From Xylanibacter ruminicola (GTDB taxonomy: Bacteria; Bacteroidota; Bacteroidia; Bacteroidales; Bacteroidaceae): a stretch of DNA of 64,000 bases. The notes under the pieces were generated by a model that saw only the letters and a program-made list of their open reading frames with translations, was not told the origin of the DNA and made no database searches. Positions 35,064 to 43,603 of the stretch are shown piece by piece. Location of the stretch: NCBI GenBank assembly GCA_015060625.1, contig SUYC01000002.1, positions 268,961 through 332,960 of the forward strand, given 5' to 3'. The translations under genes were made by a program, and so were the position numbers. How positions within the stretch are numbered: position 1 is the first letter of the stretch; each line of letters starts with the position of its first letter.

Positions 35064-38000
35064 GTACCTTTACTGTTTTGCTACTGCTGTTGTTCAGGGT
35101 TAGACGACACAGATACAGTCCTGTGTGCAGCCTGCTGCCGCCTGCTACATTCAGGTTCCAGACAATCGTTGCGGTGTTGTTCGTGGCCACCACTGAATCG
35201 GTTTGTCGCCATACTTGTCGGCCGCCTAAGTCAAACACATCCAGTGTGATGTTCAGTTCGCTGCCAGGACGGTCGTGGGTAATCACAAATTGGGTGTTGG
35301 TGTTGGCTGGATTCTGCGTGCAGGTAACGCTGAAATCGCCTGAACCAGCATCCTCGCTCACCTCGAATATCAGTTCGGTGGTGGTCGAGTTGTTCAGGAT
35401 GTCCCAAGCTCTGAACAGCAACTTGTGGGTGCCGATGCTCAGTTCGGGTATGCTAAAGCCGATGCTACCGCTGCGGTAGTCACCAAAGTCGTACTCAAAA
35501 TAGTTGTTCAAGTTATAGGTCTTGTTGATGTCGCCATCGATAATCAGCTCCAGGTCGTGCCCGATGCTGCTGCCCGATGCGTTGATGCCACTGTCGTCGT
35601 AAAGCTCGGCTATAAAATAAGGTGTGGTGTTTACCTTGTCGCCGTTTTTAAAGGTTTTCGAGTTCAGATAGGCATAAACCGACGGACCGATGGAGTCGGT
35701 CTGTGCTGTGCTACTGCCTATCAGCTCAAAGCTCTCGTTTTCACCATGGGCCGAACGGGTCCTGTCGGCATTGATGGCATACAGCGTCATCAAACCGTTA
35801 CCATCGGTATAGCTGATATCCTTGGGGATGGCAAATGTAAAGTGGAAGATGCCCTCGCTTACGTTTTCCGAACCGCGATACAGGTAGTTGGTTCGGTCGC
35901 GATACACAAAGGGCTTGTCGGCACCGGTGCTCGACTGGTCGTTCAACCGACAGGTGATGGTTTCTTCGGCATCGCGTACAGATAGACTCACGATACCATT
36001 AAAATTGCTGTCGGTCTTGCCGTTCAGCGCCACATGTCCGGTTATCTTCACAATCGAGCCGGCAGCCAGTTTGATGCCCTGGGTGGCGGGTTGCCCGTTG
36101 ATGCTATCAACCACCATGGTTTGCTGGGGAATGTTCAGCAGCAGGGCTGGGTCGCCTAATAGGGTGTATTGCAGTTTGTTGCAAGTCAGGTCGCTGCCTT
36201 TCTCTACCAGTTCGCATTTGGCCAGGCGTACGGCCTCGCCGATGCTGATGCCAGGGGTGAGCACATATTTGGTAAATGCCAGGTTCATCACCTCGTTATA
36301 GGTGGCATAGACGGTTCGTGTGGTTCCGAAGAAAGCGATGCCACCACCTTTGCTGTTCAGCATCACCGTTTCGCCGATATTCTCTTCCTGTCCGTCGAAA
36401 GGCATGATGTCGCACGAAGCGGTCATCCATAGTGGCAGGTAGTCACTCTGCTGGGTTTCAAAGTCGGTTAGTTTCATCACCAGCTCATGACTCATGGCAT
36501 ACGCAGCACCATGACCGCAGTAGTTCATGATAAGTGCACCGTTCTGCAGTTGCTGCTTGATGAGTCGGGTTACGTCGGGATAGCTGTAGCCGGTGCTCGA
36601 CGAGGTACGTTGATAGGCATCCCAGTAAATCTTATCTACATTGTAGTTGGGATAGGTGGTCTCTATCATCGTCGCCACCTTGTCGGCGGTCTTCATGTGT
36701 GAGTTGTCGTTGCCGTCGTCGCCCATCATGCAGATTTCGTTCTGCCACGGACCGGCATGCTCGTTCTGGCTGTAGCTGATAATCTTATCAACCAGTGTCT
36801 GAGCCTCGCTGATGGTGCGGGCGGGCAGTCGGCCCACAGCCACGTCGGGCTTGCCGGCATAGGTGCTGCCGTTCTGTATCACCTCTTCATCGTCTAATAA
36901 GCAGAAGAAATCGTCGCTCACATAACAGTTTACCTGACTGAACGAGTTCTCGCTTTCGTAACACAGCAGGAAGTCGTCGGGCTTGTAGCCGTTCCATTCG
37001 CTGGAGCGCATCCGGTTGTCCCAGGCACCATCGCCAAACAGCAGCAGATAGCGTGGCTTGTCGCTGGGCGTGGTGGCGCGGTCGTATAGCATCTTCAGAT
37101 ACCTGCGGTAGGCGGTGGCATCGGGGGTGCCGCTACTGAATTCGTTATACAGTTCGTCGGCAGGCACGATGGTTACTCTCAATCCGTCGTGCTGTTCGTG
37201 GTGCGTTTTCAAGCGTTCGGCTTGTGTCAACAGGTTCTGCGAGGTGGGGATGATCATCACCATATCAGTGGCAGCATCGGCATGATGATCCTGGTTGGTG
37301 ATGTGGTACACGTAGGCAGGTTCGCCGATGGTGATGGGGGCAGGCGTATCGTGCTGCAGGTCGATATAGTCCAGTCGCAGGTTGCCGCCTGCGGTCTGGG
37401 TGATACTGATGGTGTTGTCGGCCTTCAGGTTTGTCAACTGGTATTGCCATAGCTGCTCGTCGGCCTTGGTGTAGCTGTCCAACGAAATCTTTTTGCTGAT
37501 GGTGGCTACCACCGAATCGTTAACGCTGATGGTGGCTTCGTAGTCGGCATCGGCTGTGAGTGCGATGCCTATATGGCCTGTGCTGCCAGTGGCCTTCAGG
37601 GTGTAGGTTTGTGGTGTGCCGATGGTGTAGAGCGTCTTGTCGAACAGGTTTCTGCCGCCGTGATACCACGAGTAGTTATCCACCTCATATAGTTGATGGT
37701 AGTGGTTGGCTGCGGGGTAGCATTGTGCCACTAAGGTAGCGCTGTCGGTCGTCAGTGGGGCGCCATCCCCCTCAGTCAGAAAATAATAGCCATAATCAGA
37801 ATAAGGATTTCGCGTGCGCGCGAGCGATTCCTTATTATTCCAGTTTACCGGTCCGATGCCGTAGAACACCCGTTTGCCGCCCATGATGCAGGTGGGAACT
37901 TCATGCAGGTCGTCGGTGTCTGTCAGATATTCCCCAGTGAGCTTTTCCGGTTGCAGCGCACCGCCATAGCCGTATATCTTTACCTTGCTGGCATCACTGA

Positions 38001-38178
38001 ACCCTGCCTTTTTGATGAGTGCATCGGTAAGCGCATAAAAGCCAGTTTCGGCTACGCTGATTTTTGCCCAGTTACCCTCGCGGAGCACAGAGTGTTCCGC
38101 ATACCGCCCTTGTGCTTTAGCTATAGTGCCAAAGGTCAACAGGAGCAGCACTGATAGTAGTGCGCAGATGTTCTTCAC
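35050..38178 (-). CDS. porU: Type IX secretion C-terminal sortase PorU
   Basis: 1042 residues. It starts with GTG at 38178; no nearby ATG gives the signal peptide. The C25 gingipain-like protease domain (about 290-680) carries the dyad His556 (NYCGHGAA) and Cys589 (TASCDIMPF). Ig-like domains follow, and the C-terminus (about 945-1042) has the type IX sorting-domain pattern DVFDLGGRQVW and GLYLCRLTL. PorU removes the C-terminal signal of type IX cargo at the cell surface and attaches it to lipopolysaccharide. It lies 37 bp after the FAH-family gene, so they may share a transcript. Confidence 0.95.
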   Translation of the reverse strand: MKNICALLSVLLLLTFGTIAKAQGRYAEHSVLREGNWAKISVAETGFYALTDALIKKAGFSDASKVKIYGYGGALQPEKLTGEYLTDTDDLHEVPTCIMGGKRVFYGIGPVNWNNKESLARTRNPYSDYGYYFLTEGDGAPLTTDSATLVAQCYPAANHYHQLYEVDNYSWYHGGRNLFDKTLYTIGTPQTYTLKATGSTGHIGIALTADADYEATISVNDSVVATISKKISLDSYTKADEQLWQYQLTNLKADNTISITQTAGGNLRLDYIDLQHDTPAPITIGEPAYVYHITNQDHHADAATDMVMIIPTSQNLLTQAERLKTHHEQHDGLRVTIVPADELYNEFSSGTPDATAYRRYLKMLYDRATTPSDKPRYLLLFGDGAWDNRMRSSEWNGYKPDDFLLCYESENSFSQVNCYVSDDFFCLLDDEEVIQNGSTYAGKPDVAVGRLPARTISEAQTLVDKIISYSQNEHAGPWQNEICMMGDDGNDNSHMKTADKVATMIETTYPNYNVDKIYWDAYQRTSSSTGYSYPDVTRLIKQQLQNGALIMNYCGHGAAYAMSHELVMKLTDFETQQSDYLPLWMTASCDIMPFDGQEENIGETVMLNSKGGGIAFFGTTRTVYATYNEVMNLAFTKYVLTPGISIGEAVRLAKCELVEKGSDLTCNKLQYTLLGDPALLLNIPQQTMVVDSINGQPATQGIKLAAGSIVKITGHVALNGKTDSNFNGIVSLSVRDAEETITCRLNDQSSTGADKPFVYRDRTNYLYRGSENVSEGIFHFTFAIPKDISYTDGNGLMTLYAINADRTRSAHGENESFELIGSSTAQTDSIGPSVYAYLNSKTFKNGDKVNTTPYFIAELYDDSGINASGSSIGHDLELIIDGDINKTYNLNNYFEYDFGDYRSGSIGFSIPELSIGTHKLLFRAWDILNNSTTTELIFEVSEDAGSGDFSVTCTQNPANTNTQFVITHDRPGSELNITLDVFDLGGRQVWRQTDSVVATNNTATIVWNLNVAGGSRLHTGLYLCRLTLNNSSSKTVKVLVKH

Positions 38179-38214
38179 TATTCTTATTAACGTAAAGAAC
38201 TGTGTTTTATTGTG

Positions 38215-38832
38215 CTACTTGCAGTTAAAGTCTAACACTTTTCGCTCTTCGAGCCAGCCTTCCAGATGGTCGTTGATCTTTACGGGACCAACGCCGGCAG
38301 GTGTGCCAGTGTATAGGATATCGCCGGTTTTCAGTGTGAAGAATTTGGAGATGTAAGCTATGATCTCATCAATTTTGTAGAGCATATTGCTGGTACATCC
38401 CTCCTGTACGGTCTGTCCGTTAATGTCCAAGTGGAAGTGTAGGGCCTGTAGGTCTATAAACTTTTCTTTGGGCACCCATTCGCCGATGGCTGCTGAGCCG
38501 TCGAATCCCTTGCAGATAGTCCAGGGCTGTCCGGCCTCGCTGGCTTTGCGCTGCAGGTCGCGTGCTGTGAAGTCGATACCTACGGTTACTGCGTCGTAAT
38601 AGCGATGTGCAAAGCGCTCAGAGATGTTCTTGCCTAAGCGACAGATACGCACCACAACCTCCGTTTCGTAATCGATACGTCCCAGGTGGTCGGGGATAAA
38701 AAATGGCTTACCCTGATTCAGTATGGCTGAATCAGCTTTGGTAAATATCACTGGCTCATCGGGGCGTTTCAGTGTCCCGTGCAGTTCCTGGTTATGTGCG
38801 GCATAGTTCATGCCAATAGCAAATATCTTCAT
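38215..38832 (-). CDS. Fumarylacetoacetate hydrolase family protein (FAHD1/YcgM-like)
   Basis: 205 residues, a minimal FAH domain. The start MKIFAIGMNYAAHNQEL, the metal-binding DYETEVVV and DFTARDLQ, and the C-terminal GDILYTGTPAGVGPV define the family. Members act as acylpyruvases, oxaloacetate decarboxylases or tautomerases in the cytoplasm; the exact substrate is unclear. The -7 box ends only seven bases before the ATG, so the mRNA is probably leaderless or nearly so. Confidence 0.92.
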   Translation of the reverse strand: MKIFAIGMNYAAHNQELHGTLKRPDEPVIFTKADSAILNQGKPFFIPDHLGRIDYETEVVVRICRLGKNISERFAHRYYDAVTVGIDFTARDLQRKASEAGQPWTICKGFDGSAAIGEWVPKEKFIDLQALHFHLDINGQTVQEGCTSNMLYKIDEIIAYISKFFTLKTGDILYTGTPAGVGPVKINDHLEGWLEERKVLDFNCK

Positions 38833-38839
38833 AGGTCTG

Positions 38840-38847
38840 CAAAGATA
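38840..38847 (-). promoter_or_regulatory. -7 box of the FAH-family gene
   Basis: TATCTTTG on the reverse strand, seven bases before the ATG at 38832. Confidence 0.68.
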
Positions 38848-38919
38848 GTGATTATTAACGACATTTCGGTTAAAAAATGGAAAAAAATAGTTTAAGTATA
38901 TAGGGTGGGAGTGAAAAAG

Positions 38920-38948
38920 TCCATATAATTATGTGTTTTTATCCATAT
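38920..38948 (+). promoter_or_regulatory. Direct-repeat operator upstream of the symporter operon
   Basis: TCCATAT occurs at 38920-38926 and 38942-38948, 22 bp apart. The similarity extends further (TCCATATAATTATGTG against TCCATATGATAGATGTG). The second copy ends 20 bp before the -7 box. This is the layout of AraC-type activator sites; the AraC regulator at 46224-47135 is the likely binder. Confidence 0.6.
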
Positions 38949-38968
38949 GATAGATGTGATAATCGTCG

Positions 38969-38976
38969 TATCTTTG
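38969..38976 (+). promoter_or_regulatory. -7 box of the symporter/DUF5107/GH2 operon
   Basis: TATCTTTG, 28 bp before the ATG at 39005, without a -33 TTTG. Confidence 0.7.
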
Positions 38977-39004
38977 CAGTCAGAAACAAATAACGTTTGA
39001 ATAT

Positions 39005-40300
39005 ATGCAGAATTACAACAAAGCATTTCTCTATTTCATCTGTGCAGTGTCAGCCATGGGCGGTCTGCTGTTCGGCTACGATTGGGTGGTCATTGGTGGT
39101 GCCAAACCTTTCTACGAATTGTTTTTCGGCATCAGCCATTCGCCATTGATGCAGGGTGTGGCCATGACAACTGCCTTGGTGGGGTGTCTGGTTGGTGCAA
39201 TGGTGGCAGGAGCAGCTGCTGATAAGTATGGTCGTAAGCCGCTGTTGATGTTGGCTGCCGTTTTCTTTACGGTGTCGGCTATTGCCACAGGCTTGTTTAA
39301 TAACTTCACCTTATTTAATATAGCACGTTTTGTGGGAGGCATTGGTATTGGTGTTGCTTCGGCATTGGCTCCTATGTACATCGCTGAAGTAAGTCCTACT
39401 GAAATTCGTGGCAGAATGGTAAGTTTGAACCAGATGACCATCGTGCTTGGCATATTGAGTGCGCAGATTGTCAACATGCTGTTGGCCAAGGATACAACAG
39501 TAGCAGAAAGCCAGACATGGAATGTGGATTGGGGGTGGCGATGGATGTTCTGGGCAGAGACCATTCCTGCAGCCTTATTTCTTGTCATGAGCTTTTTTAT
39601 TCCAGAGAGTCCTGTGTTCCTGAAAATGAAAACCGAACCTCAGACAGAAGGAAAAGCATCTGAAGCTGGTTTAGGTGAATTGTTCCAGGGCAAGTATGGT
39701 AAGGTACTACTGCTTGGGCTTGTGATTGCTGTGTTTCAGCAGTGGTGTGGCACCAATGTCATCTTCAACTATGCCCAGGAGATATTCGTAGGAGCTGGTT
39801 TCGATGTGGATGGCATGTTTATCAATATTGTTATTACAGGAATTGCCAATGTGGTGTTTACCTTCGTTGCACTCTATACCATCGAGAAATGGGGGCGCCG
39901 TACGCTGATTCTGATAGGTGCTGGTGGCTTAGGAGTGATATACCTGACGCTGGGCACTTGTTATTTTTTGGGTATGACGGGCATTTTGATGGTGACTCTT
40001 GTTGTAGCAGCTATCTCAGTATATGCCATGACACTAGGTCCTGTTACCTGGACACTTCTGGCAGAGATCTTCCCCAATCGCATTCGTGGCATCGCGATGG
40101 CTACATGCACTTTCGCGCTTTGGGTAGGCTGTTGCACATTGACGTTTTCGTTCCCGTCTATGAATGTTGCACTTGGCAGTAGTGGTACCTTCTGGATTTA
40201 TAGTGCTATCTGTCTCTGTGCCTTTATTTTCCTATTCCGTCACTGTCCGGAAACAAAAGGAAAGAGCCTGGAGGAATTAGAGAAGGAATTAATCAAATAA
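39005..40300 (+). CDS. MFS sugar:H+ symporter (XylE/AraE/GLUT type)
   Basis: 431 residues, 12 membrane segments. Sugar-porter signatures are present: GGLLFGYDWVVIGG in segment 1, DKYGRKPLL and RFVGGIGIGVASALAPMYIAEVSPTEIRG in outline, QQWCGTNVIFNYA in segment 7, and the C-terminal PETKGKSLEELE. It imports a monosaccharide such as galactose, arabinose or xylose into the cytoplasm. First gene of an operon with a DUF5107-like protein and a GH2 enzyme; 25 bp to the next gene. Confidence 0.93.
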   Translation: MQNYNKAFLYFICAVSAMGGLLFGYDWVVIGGAKPFYELFFGISHSPLMQGVAMTTALVGCLVGAMVAGAAADKYGRKPLLMLAAVFFTVSAIATGLFNNFTLFNIARFVGGIGIGVASALAPMYIAEVSPTEIRGRMVSLNQMTIVLGILSAQIVNMLLAKDTTVAESQTWNVDWGWRWMFWAETIPAALFLVMSFFIPESPVFLKMKTEPQTEGKASEAGLGELFQGKYGKVLLLGLVIAVFQQWCGTNVIFNYAQEIFVGAGFDVDGMFINIVITGIANVVFTFVALYTIEKWGRRTLILIGAGGLGVIYLTLGTCYFLGMTGILMVTLVVAAISVYAMTLGPVTWTLLAEIFPNRIRGIAMATCTFALWVGCCTLTFSFPSMNVALGSSGTFWIYSAICLCAFIFLFRHCPETKGKSLEELEKELIK

Positions 40301-40325
40301 ATTAAGGAATAAACTACATATTTTT

Positions 40326-43300
40326 ATGGTAAAAGCTTGGAGAGAAATGGTGACTATCCCAACGTATGAGGTGGGAAAGCCAGAGAAGACCCCGATGTTC
40401 TTAGAGAAGAGAGTTTATCAAGGCTCAAGTGGCGTGGTATATCCGTATCCCGTTATTGAGACGATGAGCGATAAGAAGGTGGACAAGGCATATAAAGCGG
40501 TGTATATAGAGAATGAGTATATCAAGGTGATGATATTACCGGAACTTGGTGGTCGCGTGCAGATGGCCTACGACAAGATTGCCAAACGCCACTTTGTTTA
40601 CTACAATCATGTGATTAAGCCTGCGCTTGTGGGGCTGGTTGGCCCGTGGATCAGTGGCGGTATCGAGTTCAACTGGCCGCAACATCACCGTCCAACAACG
40701 TATATGCCTGCCGACTGTACGATTGAGGAGCATGAAGATGGTGCCGTTACGGTCTGGGTCAGCGAGATGGAGAAGATGTTTCACCAGAAGGGTATGGCTG
40801 GTTTTACACTACGCCCAGGTTGTGCCTATCTTGAGATTCATGGCGTGCTTTATAATCGTACGGATGTACCTCAAACTTTCCTTTGGTGGGCTAACCCCGC
40901 TGTGTATGTGAATGAGCAGTATCAGAGTGTGTTCCCGCCCGACATCAATGCCGTATTCGATCATGGAAAACGTGCTGTTTCCAGTTTCCCTATCGCTACA
41001 GGAACCTATTATAAAATGGATTACTCAGCAGGTGTTGATATCTCTAACTATCGAAATATCTACGTGCCAACATCCTATATGGGTGTGAACTCGCGTTTTG
41101 ACTTTGAGGGTGGTTACGAGAACGACACCAAAGCCGGTATGTTGCATGTGGCCAGTCATCACTTCTCGCCTGGCAAGAAGCAGTGGACATGGGGTAATGG
41201 CGACTTCGGGCGTGCCTGGGATCGTAACCTTACCGACGAATCCACCGAAGAGGAGCGCCAGCGCTGGGGTTTTACAGAAAAGGGATTCCGTCCCTATATC
41301 GAGCTGATGGCTGGCGTATATACAGAGAATCAGCCCGACTTTACTTGGTTGATGCCTTACGAGGAAAAACAGTTTGTGCAGTACTTCATGCCGTATCGTG
41401 AACTGGGTGTCGTGAAAGAGGCGTCGAAAGATCTTGTAATGAATATCAATGAGATAGAGGGACAGGCAGAAGTGAAGATCTTTGCTACCAACAAACAGCA
41501 GATACGCATGATGCTGGTAACCGACAAGGGCGAGGTGCTTTATGATCAGCAACATACCGTATCACCAGAAGGCGTGCTCATAGAGACTGTTGATATGAAG
41601 GGGGCTAAGTTCAACGAGTTGAACCTGAAAATCTTTAAGACCTTGTATCATGCAGAACGCTGTGTGATGGCCTGGCATGCTGAAAGCGATGAGATCCGGC
41701 CTATCCCTGATAGCGCTGAGGCTGCATTGCTGCCAGAACAGGTTAAAACCAACGAACAGCTTTTCCTGACAGGCCAGCATCTGGAGCAGTACCGTCATGC
41801 CACCTGGAATCCTGTGGATTACTATCAGGAGGGTTTGCGCCGTGATCCTAATGATATTCGCTGTCTGAATGCGCTTGGTTTGTGGTACATCCGCAAGGGG
41901 CGTTTTGCCTTGGCTGAGGATTATTTGCGAAAGGCTGTCAAACTGATTACCAAGCGCAATCCCAATCCATACGATAGCGAGCCTATCTATAACCTGGCTC
42001 TCGCTCTAAAATATCAGGGACAGTACGATGAAGCGTATGAGCGTTTCTGGAAATCTACCTGGAGTAAGGCTTGTGCGGATGCCGGTTACTTCGAGGCTGC
42101 GAAGATCAGCGTGATGCAGGGGCGTTTGGATGATGCGTTGGATGAACTGAATCGCTGTCTGATATACAATGCCCATAACCAGAAAGCACTGGCGCTGAAG
42201 GCAGCCGTGCTGCGCAGAATGGGGCGTGGTGAGGAGATGTTGCAACTCTGTAAAGAAGCATTGCAAACAGACTTGTTTAATTATGGCTGCCGTTTTGAGA
42301 TATATTTCGAGACTAAGAGTCAAAGTGTTCTCAACGAGCTGAAGGAACTGCTTCAGGGACTGTCGAAAAACTATGATGAGATAGCACTCGACTACCAAGC
42401 TGCAGGACTCTATGATGAGGCTAAAGACATTTGGGAACTGGCTATAGCAGAGAGTGCAACATCGCCAATGACCTATTATTATATGGGACGCTATGATGAG
42501 GCAGAAAAGGCCGATTCGAGCTATTGCTTCCCAAACCGTGCTGAAGATGTGATAGCCCTTGAAGCTGCAAAGAAGTGCCATCCTCATGGCGCTAAAGCAC
42601 CCTATTATTTGGGATGCCTGTATTATGCTGCCCGTCAGTATGATCTCGCTATTGAAAATTGGGAACTCTCTGCCCAACTCGACCCGCAGTTCCCCACCGT
42701 TTGGCGCAATCTTGCTTTGGCCCGATTTAATAAGCAGAATCGTCAGGATGAGGCCGTGGAGTATATGGAGCGAGCCTTCCATCTCAACGAGAACGATGAG
42801 CGAGTCTTGATGGAGCTTGATCAACTCTACAAACGTCTGCATCGTCCGCATGCCGAGCGTTTGGCCTTCCTACAGCAGTATCCCGAACTCATCCAGCGCC
42901 GTGACGACCTTGTGCTTGAAGAGGCCACTTTGTTGAATATGCTGGGGCGGTACGAGGAAGCACTACAGTTGATAGACAACCGTACGTTCCATCCATGGGA
43001 GGGTGGCGAAGGCAAAGTGAGCGGCCAGTATCAGATGTGTCGTTTGGAGATTGCCAAACAACTCTTAAAGAAGAATCCTGCCGACAAGCGTGCCAAACAG
43101 CTTTTGGAGGAGTGCCTTGTATTCCCACATCATTTGGGGGAGGGTAAACTCTATGGTGCACAGGACAACGATTTTCTTTACTTCCTTGGTCGCTACGAAG
43201 AGGGAACCGAAGGGCCTACCGAGCCAGCTGCTGCCATGTACTATAATGATGCAAAACCCGACAAGATATTTTATGCAGCCCTGTGTTATCGTAAATTAGG

Positions 43301-43601
43301 AAAAGAGGATAAAGCCCGTGGACTCTTCAATAAACTTATCAACTATGGCAAGCAGCATATCTTTGAGAAGCAGGTGATGGACTATTTTGCTGTATCACTA
43401 CCCGACTTGCTCATCTGGGAAGACTCTCTCGATCAGAAGAATATCATCCACTGTAAGTATATGCTTGCACTGGGCTACTACGGCATGGGTGACACCGAAA
43501 AGGCATTAAGATATCTTTCTGAGGCCGAAGCGCTGGATAATAACCATCAAGGCATCCGACAATTCAAAAATTTTGTAACTTTGCACTGTGATTCATTCTA
43601 A
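40326..43601 (+). CDS. DUF5107-like / TPR protein, cytoplasmic
   Basis: 1091 residues with no signal peptide or membrane segment, so cytoplasmic. The N-terminal part (about 1-430) resembles the DUF5107 family, whose fold is probably the galactose-mutarotase-type beta-sandwich; VMILPELGGRVQMAYDK recalls aldose-1-epimerase-like domains. From about 480 to the end there are tetratricopeptide-like repeats (for example DIRCLNALGLWYIRKGRFALAEDYLRKAV in outline). No catalytic function is known to me. It is encoded between a sugar symporter and a GH2 enzyme, so action on an imported sugar or oligosaccharide is likely. TAACTTTG at 43576-43583 near its 3' end may be an internal promoter for the next gene. 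Confidence 0.8.
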   Translation: MVKAWREMVTIPTYEVGKPEKTPMFLEKRVYQGSSGVVYPYPVIETMSDKKVDKAYKAVYIENEYIKVMILPELGGRVQMAYDKIAKRHFVYYNHVIKPALVGLVGPWISGGIEFNWPQHHRPTTYMPADCTIEEHEDGAVTVWVSEMEKMFHQKGMAGFTLRPGCAYLEIHGVLYNRTDVPQTFLWWANPAVYVNEQYQSVFPPDINAVFDHGKRAVSSFPIATGTYYKMDYSAGVDISNYRNIYVPTSYMGVNSRFDFEGGYENDTKAGMLHVASHHFSPGKKQWTWGNGDFGRAWDRNLTDESTEEERQRWGFTEKGFRPYIELMAGVYTENQPDFTWLMPYEEKQFVQYFMPYRELGVVKEASKDLVMNINEIEGQAEVKIFATNKQQIRMMLVTDKGEVLYDQQHTVSPEGVLIETVDMKGAKFNELNLKIFKTLYHAERCVMAWHAESDEIRPIPDSAEAALLPEQVKTNEQLFLTGQHLEQYRHATWNPVDYYQEGLRRDPNDIRCLNALGLWYIRKGRFALAEDYLRKAVKLITKRNPNPYDSEPIYNLALALKYQGQYDEAYERFWKSTWSKACADAGYFEAAKISVMQGRLDDALDELNRCLIYNAHNQKALALKAAVLRRMGRGEEMLQLCKEALQTDLFNYGCRFEIYFETKSQSVLNELKELLQGLSKNYDEIALDYQAAGLYDEAKDIWELAIAESATSPMTYYYMGRYDEAEKADSSYCFPNRAEDVIALEAAKKCHPHGAKAPYYLGCLYYAARQYDLAIENWELSAQLDPQFPTVWRNLALARFNKQNRQDEAVEYMERAFHLNENDERVLMELDQLYKRLHRPHAERLAFLQQYPELIQRRDDLVLEEATLLNMLGRYEEALQLIDNRTFHPWEGGEGKVSGQYQMCRLEIAKQLLKKNPADKRAKQLLEECLVFPHHLGEGKLYGAQDNDFLYFLGRYEEGTEGPTEPAAAMYYNDAKPDKIFYAALCYRKLGKEDKARGLFNKLINYGKQHIFEKQVMDYFAVSLPDLLIWEDSLDQKNIIHCKYMLALGYYGMGDTEKALRYLSEAEALDNNHQGIRQFKNFVTLHCDSF

Positions 43602-43603
43602 AT

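Noticed and set aside
38985..39000. Third LacI-type operator (AACGTTTG) upstream of the symporter
   Set aside because: Only one half matches; the other half (AAATAACG) does not form the TGCAA-N4-TTGCA palindrome.
42006..42851. Reverse-strand open frame of 281 codons
   Set aside because: Opposite the TPR region of the DUF5107-like gene, with no start signals and no recognisable family.
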